Program-made: the position numbers and the translations under genes
Source: Simmondsia chinensis
Taxonomy: Eukaryota > Streptophyta > Magnoliopsida > Caryophyllales > Simmondsiaceae
DNA: 64,000 nucleotides
NCBI GenBank assembly: GCA_018398585.1
Contig: JAGTTD010000008.1
Span: 12,164,501 to 12,228,500, forward strand
Direction of reading: 5' to 3'
The notes under the pieces: generated by a model
What the model was told of the DNA's origin: nothing
The model's database searches: none
Seen by the model: the letters and a program-made list of their open reading frames with translations, nothing else
Shown here: one piece after another, positions 54,765-64,000 of the stretch
Numbering within the stretch: the first letter of the stretch is position 1
Layout of the letters: every line of letters starts with the position of its first letter

Positions 54765-55491
54765 AGTGTCAAGCGCCGGACGAGGAGGCTTGTATACCGG
54801 CTGCCATTTTGTAGGGTAACGGGGCCAACTCGGAGGCTTAATCCAAATAAACTTATTTCACCAGTGTTTTATATTAAAAGGGAGGCTCTTGATAAAGGTA
54901 GCCCCATCTCTGCACTCAAAAGACATCCCACTACTAACTACCTTTGCTTGAAGGAGGACATAAAAATAGCCTAATAAAAAACCATAGATATTCCTATTAC
55001 TGTTTGGGATAACTTGACCCGGACAAATTGTATATAAATATAAAACGTTAGCCACAAATTAGGGAATGGGAAACCTCAAACCCACGTCCAGAGCATCCAC
55101 GCTAACCCCAAAAAAAACCCGGAGGCGGAAACAAAGGACACTCGTCCTCCTTGAGACCCCGGATCTCGAAATCATCAGGGAAAAAATACCTGGAACGTAG
55201 CATTGCAACCCCCTCTTCGCCTGCTGTTTGCTGCATAAAAGAGCGAAGAGGACAAGCTCAAAACGCCTCGGTAAACTCTTTAGCAAGCTCAGCTTGTTTC
55301 CGCTTCCAATGGGCAACAGGAGGACGTTCGGGAATAGACTCCGAGACATCTCCTTCCACGATTTGTTGCTCTGAAGAAGGAACATCTTCATGGACTACAG
55401 AGACGTTACCTTCTCCAGCATAAATGACTATTTCTCCCGTCGATTCCTCAGTTCGAACCCCTTGTTCGTCCACCTCTGAAACATCAGGCAT
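54765..55491 (-). pseudogene. Antisense ORF of element F, N-terminal part
   Basis: Start at ATG 55491 (MPDVSEVDEQGV). Acidic N-terminus, RYFFPDDFEIRGLKEDECPL, then after a frameshift VDALDVGLRFPIP, PGQVIPNSNRNIYGFLLGYF and RDGATFIKSLPFNIKHW. The GLRFP...PNS...G pattern is that of the putative gypsy-type transposase extra ORF of Tat elements. Recognition is from memory. Confidence 0.6.
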
Positions 55492-55566
55492 TATCTCGTA
55501 TATTAAACAAAGCAGATACAAAATCCAGATCCTGAACAATAGTGAAAACCGTGAACAATTAAGCAA

Positions 55567-56010
55567 AGGAGCACGGTAAAATGAAAAATGAATTTTTGGG
55601 TTTTAAAACGAAGGAGCAAAAGCAGAATGAGAATGAAGAAGAAGAAACAGATGAAAAAGGGGACGAAGAAAGCAGTTTTGAAATCAACGATTCTGATTTA
55701 ATTCTCTGAAAAGAACAGCCCAGATCGAATCAAAATCTGACAGATGGGACGCAAGGCTTCCAGACATCATTCAGTGCCGCCGTCACATTAATGCTCGTGT
55801 GTTCCCAAGAAAAGACCCTTCACTTCCCTGACGCCAACTCCTTATCCAACCTGGCGGCACCATATGCTCGTGCCAATAAATCGAGACGGCTAGAATAAAG
55901 GCGCCACCTTTTTATTGTTATACACTCCACGGTCAAATGTCACCAAGTTAACATTTGCCTCAAGCTGAACATAAACCCGCTCACATTCCACCATGGAGTG
56001 GGGGGCTAAC
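55567..56010 (+). other. Element F 3' UTR and polypurine tract
   Basis: Noncoding 440 bp ending GGAGTGGGGGGCTAAC (55995-56010), the plus-strand primer, next to the LTR. No gene seen. Confidence 0.6.
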
Positions 56011-57236
56011 TATTTGGGAAAAAAGCGAACTAGGTCAATAAGTCAACCATGATACCAGATCTGCTGGTACCTCTACGCCTCACGAAAAGTAATTGCCTTA
56101 AGCCCATAACGGTAGGAGATTGGCAGCACTAGATATACCACCACCTGCCCTAGTTACCGTAAACCACGGTGCCGCCAACCTATAGCTCACACCGTATCCA
56201 ACACCGCTCACCTCTATCACACACAGAGGCTCCCGGTACTTCTTGGTTCCTCCATCACAAGGTGCCGCCTACCATTGGCCTCGGTACCGCCAACCTTGCC
56301 TACCATCAACACACTAACGGTACATGCTCATCTCCCATTCGTCAGTATCCGCCAAACACGAAGAACCACGGTGCCGCCATTCCCAACTACCACCTACCTA
56401 CCTCTTGTGTATAGTCGCCAACCCTGCTACTGCCTGCCTTCACCAGCACTCATGGTATGCGCTCACCCTCCTTCTGCTACCACGCACAAACCCAGGCGGT
56501 ACCACCACCCCTCTCCACCAATCACATCCAGGCGGTACCACCTTCTCATCACCCAGGCGGCACCACCACCCCTCTGCACCAATCACCACAAGGCAGTACC
56601 ACCTCCTCATCACCCAGGCGGTACCACCCCCTCTTTAACCAATCAGCTACCTCCACCTCCACGTTATGCAAAGCTAGGTGGTACGACCCCAACCCGGCAT
56701 TACCGCCCAGCACCAACCAATTCCTCCTCCCCTCTAAATACCAACCTCACTTCCCCCACTCAAAACAAGCTCCAGGCACCTTCTCTCTCTCTCCTTCACC
56801 CAGCCTGGGGCCTCACGCCCCACACAGGCAACCCCCTCCAGGGCCTTATGCCTCACCCTCTCCCTAAGAGACCTCACGTCTCTCCCTTTACTAGGATCCA
56901 GGTTTGCTCCCTCCCCTCTGCAGTTTCCATCCGGCGTGTCTCTTCCTCTCTACGAGCCAGCTTATGCTCACCCTGTATCATTTGCCTTACGCATATTTAT
57001 CTGTTGCCGTTATCACTTCTCCTACTGACATAGGCATCGGAGGGTCCCCCGTGGTCCAAACCACCGCGGGTCCCTCTGACGGCCTTGCTTGTTCTGTAGG
57101 AGAGACCGGGTTAAACGCACCAGCAGCTGCTTTCTCAAGAGAGGGTTGAGTCCCGCTCTCATCCAGAACCTATAAATATTTGTTAATCGAGACATTTGGT
57201 TCTGGCTCGCTGACTGAACCAAATTTAACCGAAACA
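56011..57236 (+). repeat. 3' LTR of element F
   Basis: About 1,226 bp, begins TATTTGGGAAAAAAGCG (TG lost to TA), ends CCGAAACA. Single copy of the segment duplicated in the 5' LTR. Five GGCGGTACCACC-type repeats (56495-56640) against four in the 5' LTR. Confidence 0.7.
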
Positions 57237-57792
57237 AATAGTTTATAAAAATCAAGTGGAAGTGAGGTCCACTTTTTGAGACCTCACAGTCTCCATTACT
57301 GGTCTAGCTGTGTAATAGATTGATAGACCTCCCTAAGGAAGATGTTGGTTTGCATATTACAGGGTTAGACTTCTATTAGGATGAACCTAAGTGGAAAGAA
57401 GCGATGTGACCATGCTGCCGTGGAGTACTACGTGTATTTGTATGGAGGTTCAGGTAATAGTTTACACTTGGCTACAGTGACACATTAGCCCTCTTGAGGA
57501 GCTCTGTTGTGTTATGGTAGAGACTAAGATAAAGTGGTGAGTTAATCATGTTTACTAAGAGTTACAAGAAAAAATGTTAATTGAGAATACTTCTCACCTA
57601 AACTAATTTTATACGACCCTACTGCCGGAGAGTAAGAAGTGGCGTGTTTGGGTATCATTTCATGCATGATAGTAAAGTTTAGTGGATATCTAACTTATTG
57701 CGTATGCTAAAATAAAAGAATAGATATTACTGCATCATACATGACTCTTGTTATACAGTTACACTAATGTTTGCATTTACAGTATTTTTGAA
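57237..57792 (+). other. 5' remnant or leader of copia element G
   Basis: No start like the G 3' LTR (TGTTGGAATG) is found, so the 5' LTR is truncated or lost. Contains an inverted pair AGTGAGGTCCACTTT...GAGACCTCAC. No gene seen. Confidence 0.35.
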
Positions 57793-58560
57793 ATGGATAA
57801 TGCTGGTGAACTTCACTCGATTGTAATGCATAATCTGCTCGCTGGACAAAATTAACTTGCGTGGAAAAAAAAGTTGGACATAGTTATTACGTATAAGGGT
57901 CTTGACTTCGTTCTCACTGAAACCAATGCCCACTGCTAATTACACAGCGACTTCAAAAGGGCGTTACGAACGCTGGCATGGGGCTAATAAGTTAGCTAAG
58001 TGCTATATGTTGAACTCAGTGTTAGATGTACTCGGGCATCAGATGCTTGAAAAACAAATAGAACATTTGCGAGAAATGTTCGAGGTGCAATACAAAGGAG
58101 TGAGGCAAGAACTCGCAAAGAAGTTGTTCAACATGAGGATGTCCAAAGGAATACCAGTTAAGGAACACATCATGAATTTGATGGTGTCTTTTTCTGAACC
58201 GAAAATCCTTGAAGCTTAGTTTGATAGTCAAACTAAGCAGGATATCATCCTCAATTCTTTATCCAGTTCATTCACCCAATTTAGGCTAAATTTTTACATG
58301 AACAATAGAAATTGTTTGTTACCTGAAGTAATGGAAAAGCTGCAAGCGACAGAAGACATGATGTGTGGCATGAGGAGTGCCCAGGAATTGGGGATGTGTA
58401 ACAGTCAGCAAGTCAAAGGAAAGTGTTTCCTTTGCTAAGAAATCGGCCACTGGAAAGGTGACGACACTAAGGACTTAGATGGACTTCCTGCAAAGATTGC
58501 TAAGCCATCTGGTGAAGGTATGTTGATATCTCACTTAGTTGAGTCATGTTTGTAATTTGT
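57793..58560 (+). pseudogene. gag: gag of element G
   Basis: MDNAGELHSIVMHNLLAGQN near 57793 shifts frame into 57902-58219 (MLEKQIEHLREMFEVQYKG, KGIPVKEHIMNLMVSF) and continues past a TAG (SQTKQDIILNSLSSSF, PEVMEKLQATEDMM). Zinc knuckle KCFLC-stop-EIGHWKGD has lost its last Cys. UBN2-type copia gag. Confidence 0.7.
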
Positions 58561-58571
58561 TATAGGGGCTC

Positions 58572-59600
58572 ATGCTAACTAGGAGGCTGCATGATGGGGA
58601 ACTGTGCCTGACGGTTGGAGACAGCACAAGAGTAGTGGTCTTAGGAGTAGGAAATGTTAGCTTAGTATTTAGTGGGAGAGTTTTGTTTTTAAAGGATGGT
58701 TTGTTTGTACCTGCACTTAGTAGGAATTTAATTTATGTGTCTCAATTATTGAATAATGGTTATTCAGTTAATTTTTGTATTGAATCTATTATTATGCCAA
58801 ATAAATAGTTTATTTGCAAAGATACATGTGTCAATGGATTATTTATGCCATTTCCAGATCAAAACTCACACATTTGTTTAAATAAATCTAACACATGCTC
58901 ACTAACTCAACGTCGTAAAAGAAAACAACCTGAAAACGATAATGTCTTCACAAGCCACCAATGTTTAGGTCACATCAATTTGAACATGATCCAAGGATTG
59001 GTAAAAAATGGACTGATAGAACCTTTGGACTCGAAGCCATTATTAGTCTGCTAATCCTGTATAGGACGAAAGATGACCAAGTTTGTCTTTAAGAGTAAGG
59101 GCAAAAGAGTTGGTGACTTGCTTGAGGTTGTCCACATGGATGTATGTGGATCAATGAATGCTCATACGAGAGGTCGGTATGAGTACTTCATCACTCAAGG
59201 ACTGGATATGCCTACCTAATGAGACATAAGTCAGACTCTTTTAAAAAGTTTAAAGAGTACAAAGCTAAAGTTGAAAAGCAATTTGGTAAACAAGTTAAGT
59301 CACTTTAATTAGATCGAGGTGGAGAATATCATTCGGGTGAGTTTCTAGATTTCCTAGCTACAAATGGGATGAGATCTCAGCTTTCTGATCTAGGTGCACC
59401 ATAGCAGAATGGTGTTGCATGGAATGAGTATGACATTGTTAAAGATGATAAGGTCCATAATGAGTCGTTCTACTTTACCAATCTTTTATTGTGGTTATCC
59501 CAAAGGAATAAGGGTGGTCTTTTTTATAGTCCTTCTAATCAAAAGGTTTTTGTAAATGTAAATGCAAAATGTTCAGAGGTCAATTTTTTAGTAACTACAA
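58572..59600 (+). pseudogene. pol: GAG-pre-integrase and integrase of element G
   Basis: 58572-58808 ends LKDGLFVPALSRNLIYVSQL, the segment after copia protease. 58845-59054 has the zinc-binding HQCLGHINLNMIQGLVKNG. Then DLLEVVHMDVCGSMNAHTRG (first Asp) at about 59117 and remnants to 59450 (QNGVAWNEY-like). Many stops. Confidence 0.7.
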
Positions 59601-59678
59601 ATGAAAAAGTAGAGTAGTGTTAGAGGAATTAAAAAAAAATGCACTAATTCTGAACAGCTAAACATAACTCAGGACACA

Positions 59679-60640
59679 GTGGATGCATTAGATGCACCTA
59701 GTGATAGGGCCGAGAATGTTCCAGGTCTACGAGAGCCTAGGCATAGTGGGAGGATTGTAAAAGCACCTGACAGGTTCACGGAGGGAGCCTTAATGGTTGA
59801 TCATGACATTGAGTCTGATACTCTCAGCTACAATGAGGCAAATAAGGATAAGGATGCTAACCAATGGGTCTTAACAATGAAATTTGAGATAAGATCTATG
59901 TATTCTAATAAGGTTTGGGATCTTGTAGAGATGCCTGTTGGCATTAAGGCAAGACTGGTTGCTAAAGGTTTTACTCAGAAGGAAGGAATTGATTATGATG
60001 AGACCTTCTCATTAGTACCCACGATGAAGTCCATAAGGATACTCCAATCCATTGCAGCTCATTATGATTATGAGATTTGGCAAATGGATGTCAAAACGGC
60101 CCTTTTGAGTGGTTGTCTTCAAGTAGACATCTGTATGATGCAACCAGACCGTTTTATTGGCAAGAATCAAGAGCATATGGTATGCAAACTGAAGACGTCC
60201 ATATATGGATTGAAGCAAGCACCATGCTTATGAAATATTAAATTCAATGAGGCAATCAAATCCCATGGGTTTGAGCAATTGGTTGATGAACAATGCGTGT
60301 GCAAGTGACATCAAGAGGAAGTAGTGACTTTTTAGTGTTATATGCCGATGGTATACTATTCATTGGAAATGATGTAGGTGTGTTGTCTACTATACAGATA
60401 TGGTTGTCAAGTCAGTTCAATATGAAATACTTAAGAGAAGCTAGCTACATTCTTGAGATTAAGCTTTTGCGAGATCATAACAGTATATGTTGGGCCTTTT
60501 TCAAACCACTTATATTGACAAGATGTTGTCAAGGTATAACATGGAGGACTTCAAGAAAGGGTTTTCACCTTTCAGGCAAAAGTAACATGGAGGACTTCAA
60601 GAAAGGGTTTTCACCTTTCAGGCAAAAGTCTCTATTCATT
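59679..60640 (+). pseudogene. pol: Reverse transcriptase of element G
   Basis: 59679-60233: REPRHSGRIVKAPDRF, ARLVAKGFTQKEGIDYDETF, WQMDVKTALLSGCL, KTSIYGLKQA. 60293-60643: LYADGILFIGND, where the catalytic box is YADG instead of YVDD. The 46-bp tandem duplication 60538-60583/60584-60629 adds a frameshift. Confidence 0.75.
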
Positions 60641-61100
60641 TAGAGTAGTATCCTAAGACACTTCAAGAGGAGTAGATGAGGAATGTTGCACATGCTTTGG
60701 CTGTGGGAAGCCTCATGTATATCATGTTGTGCACGAGACCAGATATCCGGTGTGCTATTCGTATGGTAAGTAGGTACCAATCTAACTCTATTCCGAGGCA
60801 TTGGGTGGCGGTGAAGCATTTCCTCAAGTAATTGAAATGAACTAGAGATTATATACTGATCTTTTAAAGTGATGAGTTGGTTCCAGTTGGCTATACTGAT
60901 TCAGACTTCTAATTAGATAGATACGCCAAACATTTGACGTCCGAATATGTCTTTACCCTTCGTGGAGGAGCCAGTAATGGGAGGAGTTTCTAGCAATCCT
61001 ATATTGCTGATATCACCATAGAGGTTGAATATGTTTCATCTTTAAAAGTTGCAAATAAAGCATGTTAGTTCAAATAGAGTTATTGACTTCACTAAGACTT
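60641..61100 (+). pseudogene. pol: RNase H of element G
   Basis: Remnants TRDYILIF-stop-SDELVPVG and YTDSDF (first Asp) at about 60893, then SEYVFTLRGGA and EVEYVSS. Stops throughout. Confidence 0.65.
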
Positions 61101-61181
61101 TGACTCAGTAGACTTTGGATCACACGTAGAAGGGATGGGTAGAAAATTTGAAATAAATTGGATTTTGGACAAGTGGGAGAT

Positions 61182-61540
61182 TGTTGGAATGATGAATCTA
61201 AATCCTACGGGTATGCTGGACTTGTACATGGAATGTTAGTCACTTTGGTGTACTATAAGTAAGTCTAAACAAATGAGTGAATTCCCACGTACACTTGGTA
61301 GTGGTGTGAAGTGCGAAAAGGATAAGGTATTTAATACGGAATATACAGTCTCTTAAAAGGTACAGATGTCCCCTTAGTCGATTCGCAAGTATTTGAATAG
61401 TTCAGAATCTTTGGAAAAAATGTTCAAAGTGTTTGACATTTTGAATTTATACTATAAGTATGTTTGATTATAAATAAATTATTTAGTAAAGTTCAAGTTG
61501 GTAACTAATGCAGAAGCTATAAAAAAGATAATGGTAGTAG
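61182..61540 (+). repeat. 3' LTR fragment of element G
   Basis: Starts TGTTGGAATGATG after the polypurine tract. Its 3' end is not identified because H-like sequence begins within a few hundred bases. Further LTR sequence may resume after 62700. Confidence 0.5.
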
Positions 61541-62660
61541 TTATTTTTTGTAATACTAGCCCGGTATTTTGAAATATTAGCCTGGTATTTTACATGTTTA
61601 GCTGTTATAGCTCGATACTTACTCACCCAAAGACTTGCAAGCACACAAACTGCCCAAGTTTGATAGCCAATGGTTGGCCGCAAAGTTTGACCGCCCTCCG
61701 TTGACCGGCCCATAGCATGCTTATAATACTAGCCCGGTACTTACTGGCCCAGACATGACCAACTTGCAAGCATCGACCAGCCATTACCAACCAGTGAGTA
61801 CAGACCAACCCTTATCAACCAACGAGCACTAACTACCCATTACCAACCAACGAGTACCGACCAGCCATTAGAGACCAGCTAGTACAAACCAGCTATTATC
61901 AACCAGCGAGTACCGACTAGTGAGTACTGACCAGCCATTACTGACCAGCGAGGACTAACCAGCCAATTACAACCAGCGAGTATCCACCAGCCATTACCGA
62001 TCAGCGAGTAATGACCAACCATTATCAACTAGCGAGTACCGACCAACCGTTACCGACTAGCCATTAATGACTAGGGAATATCGACTAGCCATTACCCACC
62101 AACGAGTACTGACCAGCCATTACCTACTAGCGAGTATCGACCAGCCATTGCCGACCAGCGTGTACCGACGAGCTATTACCCCCAGCGAGTACCGACCAGC
62201 CATTATCGACCAACAAGTACTGACCAGCCATTACCCACTAGCGAGTACCGACCAGCCATTACCAATTAGCGAGTATCGACCAGCCATTACCGACCTAGAA
62301 TTCTATATAAAGGGGGAGGGACATTTCATCCCCTCCTCATCCCCAGGCCACGAGAGAACACTCCCTCTTATGCTCTCTCTCTCCCCTGAAGGCAAGCCTC
62401 GCCTAAGATAGACCACCCCACGCCTCAACCTCCCTTCGTCCTTCACGGTCATCTCTCCAGGGTAATAACTACCCAAGCTCCCTTTTCTTCACAGGCTAAA
62501 GTCCTTTATGTTTGGTATATGAATTTATTACCTGCTTTCATTATTATTTCATGAGATAAATACTGATTTGAGCGTCAGAGAGGTCCCCCGTGGAGTACCC
62601 CATGGGCCCCTCTAACCATTTGTTTGATTCTTGCAGGAAATACCAAGCCGGGCGTGCAGC
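61540..62660 (+). repeat. Element H: LTR-like segment with minisatellite
   Basis: Layout resembles F's LTR: repeat-rich U3, TATA box CTATATAAAGG (62302-62312), pyrimidine-rich R/U5 and a phrase GTCAGAGAGGTCCCCCGTGG close to F's CATCGGAGGAGTCCCCTGTGG. Probably a solo or truncated Tat-type LTR. Ends and target duplication not determined. TACTAGCCCGGTA repeats at about 61553 and 61726. Confidence 0.45.
61780..62296 (+). repeat. 28-bp minisatellite made of two 14-bp halves
   Basis: About 18 variable copies of GAGTACCGACCAGC + CATTACCGACCAGC. The halves differ mainly at their first bases, so the array has a 14-bp sub-period with alternating types. A plus open frame (62067-62411) only translates it. 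Confidence 0.85.
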
Positions 62661-63120
62661 TAGAGCTTGAGTTTAGCTCGTCCTTACGAACTCCATCTCA
62701 TACCAGACTCTTATATGGTGAATACGATCACTGGACAAATTTGTTGCAAACAATTATATTTATTCTTTGTCATGGACATCTAGTAGAGGGGTTATTGTCA
62801 TCAATGTAGTCTATTTTGGAGTTATCGAATAAATGGCTAAAGTTTATAATGCAGTGAGACTTGTTTAGTGGAATTAAGTCTTATTAAATGGTAACTAAAT
62901 TTTATCATGAGATGATAATTCATTTAACCCATTCGGAGTTAGATTAAAATAGTGTTTGAGGTCCCTACGCATGTTTCTATTTTTATTACCATCGAAAAAA
63001 TATTAAAGAATTCATGAGATAAGTAAGTTTAAATTTGACAAATAGTATTCATGCAATAAATAAAAATAAAAATTATAAAATAAAATAATTTTTTAAAATT
63101 TAACATACATAAGACGAATT
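62661..63120. other. AT-rich sequence, no gene seen
   Basis: No ORF with recognisable motif. Style resembles copia LTR sequence (GATGATAATTCATTTAACCC), so it may be the displaced rest of G's LTR. Confidence 0.3.
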
Positions 63121-64000
63121 TTTACATGTGGGAAGCAAAGCAAAAAAAAACAGAAGGAAAAATCGCAAATCTTCGGTCGCGATCCGCATGCTTCGAATCA
63201 GACAAACACGTTTCGTGAGCTGGGGCGTCCCTTGTGGATATCCGCACCCATGTGTGTGACAAAATCGTTGCGTGACGTGGGATGTGCTCTATGGTCAAAC
63301 GAACGCGGTTTGCACTGCTAATGAAACACAACATTTTGGCTTGTTTCTACAATTAAACGCTGCAATTTATTTTAATGTGCGCATCCCATATCAAAATTTT
63401 TGTATTGTTTTACTCCAAATCCTACTGTAAATAGGGATATCGATTTTATTGTTTTGTATTCAATCAAAATTAAAAATTAAGGCTTTTGGAAGTATTGACT
63501 TTCGGAGACCTAGTTCAATATTTTCCGGAGCCCACTCTCTAGGCATTTTGAGGTCATTGAGTAGACAGTCGCCGGGTCTCATTTTTCTCGGCTTTCTTGG
63601 TATTCTTTGTGTCTTTATCTAGTATTCTTTATAATTGGAGTAATTCCAAGTATTCTTCATTCATTCTCCTTTAAGTTTTCTCTTTTCCATTTATTAACAA
63701 CTTTCTTATTATGCTAGTTATAGATCATGTAATTATTATGAATGTATTAGAGTAGAGCCTCGTAGATTTCAATTACATATTTTAATTAAACATTCAGTTT
63801 AATATTAGAAATTTTAAACCCTTTTGCTGCGTTATCTTTATCAAATTAGAGAAAATTTTTAAAATTTGTCCCAACAGCGACATCATTTTGTTTTTGAAAT
63901 GCAAATCCCACATCAACCTTTTGAGCAATTTATTGTGCCCAGGACTCCCATAAATAGGGGTTTCTGGGCTTCAATTTAGCCAACAAAAACTTCTCCGAAA
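63121..64000 (+). other. Unassigned LTR/promoter-like segment with two related TATA regions
   Basis: 63383-63430 (CATCCCATATCAAAATTTTTG ... TGTAAATAGGGATAT) and 63905-63965 (AAATCCCACATCAACCTTTTG ... CATAAATAGGGGTTT) are alike and 525 bp apart, each followed by a leader-like stretch. Could be terminal repeats of another retroelement running out of the window. No coding region recognised. Confidence 0.3.

Larger units (their letters stand above)
34540..57236 (+). mobile_element. Element F: non-autonomous Tat-like Ty3/gypsy element, host of B and E
   Basis: About 8.3 kb once B, C and E are removed. Two about 1.23-kb LTRs, a PBS like GGTGCCGTCTGTGGA (tRNA-Arg type used by Tat/Ogre elements), a polypurine tract GGAGTGGGGGGC, internal tandem repeats and an antisense ORF. 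No gag, RT or integrase is visible. No convincing target duplication was found, and F begins only 19 bp after the copia LTR. Confidence 0.7.
57237..61500 (+). mobile_element. Element G: decayed Ty1/copia element (TAR/Tork-like)
   Basis: Gag, GAG-pre-integrase, integrase, RT and RNase H remnants in canonical copia order, then polypurine tract AAGTGGGAGAT (61171-61181) and LTR start TGTTGGAATG (61182). A different lineage from the SIRE-like array (RT ARLVAKGFTQKEGIDYDET). Heavily frameshifted. Confidence 0.8.

Noticed and set aside
34520..57241. A clean target duplication for element F
   Set aside because: ACCAA before the left LTR and AATAG after the right LTR do not match. The left LTR edge or flank may be rearranged.
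61780..62296. 28-bp repeats as a CRISPR-like array
   Set aside because: No unique spacers: units abut directly with a 14-bp sub-period, in a plant retroelement context.
62067..62411. Open frame through the minisatellite
   Set aside because: 28-bp repeats cycle through three frames. An open frame is expected when no unit contains a stop.
63122..63334. Minus open frame near the window end
   Set aside because: 70 codons, no recognisable domain and no clear context. Kept only as unassigned sequence.

Overview
This window is plant nuclear DNA, most likely from a flowering plant (probably a eudicot). It consists almost entirely of LTR retrotransposons, many nested inside one another. The evidence is tRNA-iMet- and tRNA-Arg-type primer binding sites, TG...CA LTRs with 5-bp target duplications, SIRE/Maximus-like and TAR/Tork-like copia proteins, Reina-like chromovirus proteins and a Tat-like element. 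I recognise no host gene, tRNA, rRNA or CRISPR array. Element names A-H below are mine. LTR divergences are by-eye estimates.

Region 1 (1-34520) is a decayed SIRE-like copia element. Its 3' half (integrase, RT, RNase H, G-rich tract, spacer with paired GTGTCGACAC palindromes, env-like ORF) is repeated head to tail six times (units 0-5, period about 3.9 kb). All five unit joins use the same breakpoint, at a GAAAA microhomology. All units share the same stops and frameshifts, so amplification followed inactivation. The array ends in a 3' UTR, a polypurine tract and one 3' LTR (33044-34520). Unit 2 was split by two later insertions. A (8551-13989) is a full-length Reina-like chromovirus. D (17047-22264, minus strand) is a non-autonomous LTR element.

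Region 2 (34540-57236) is F, a non-autonomous Tat-like element. It has 1.2-kb LTRs, a tRNA-Arg-type PBS, internal 111-bp tandem repeats and an antisense ORF, but no visible gag or pol. Inside its antisense ORF sit B (40110-51022, minus), another Reina-like chromovirus, and E (51265-54759, plus), a gag-only LTR element. B's integrase is in turn split by C (41199-46311, plus), a sister of D.

Region 3 (57237-64000) holds G, a decayed copia element (57237 to about 61500), then H, an LTR-like segment with a 28-bp minisatellite (about 61540-62660), then AT-rich DNA with two TATA-bearing repeats and no recognisable gene.

The most novel signal is the C/D family. These elements are about the size of the autonomous chromoviruses A and B and keep the same PBS and polypurine tract. 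They also keep, in frame, the last residues of the chromovirus polyprotein up to a stop codon lying in the LTR. In place of gag-pol they carry a long ORF that I cannot assign to any retrotransposon protein. C and D differ in many places but conserve this protein. E shares their LTR 5' end, which suggests that all three were mobilised in trans by one chromovirus partner.
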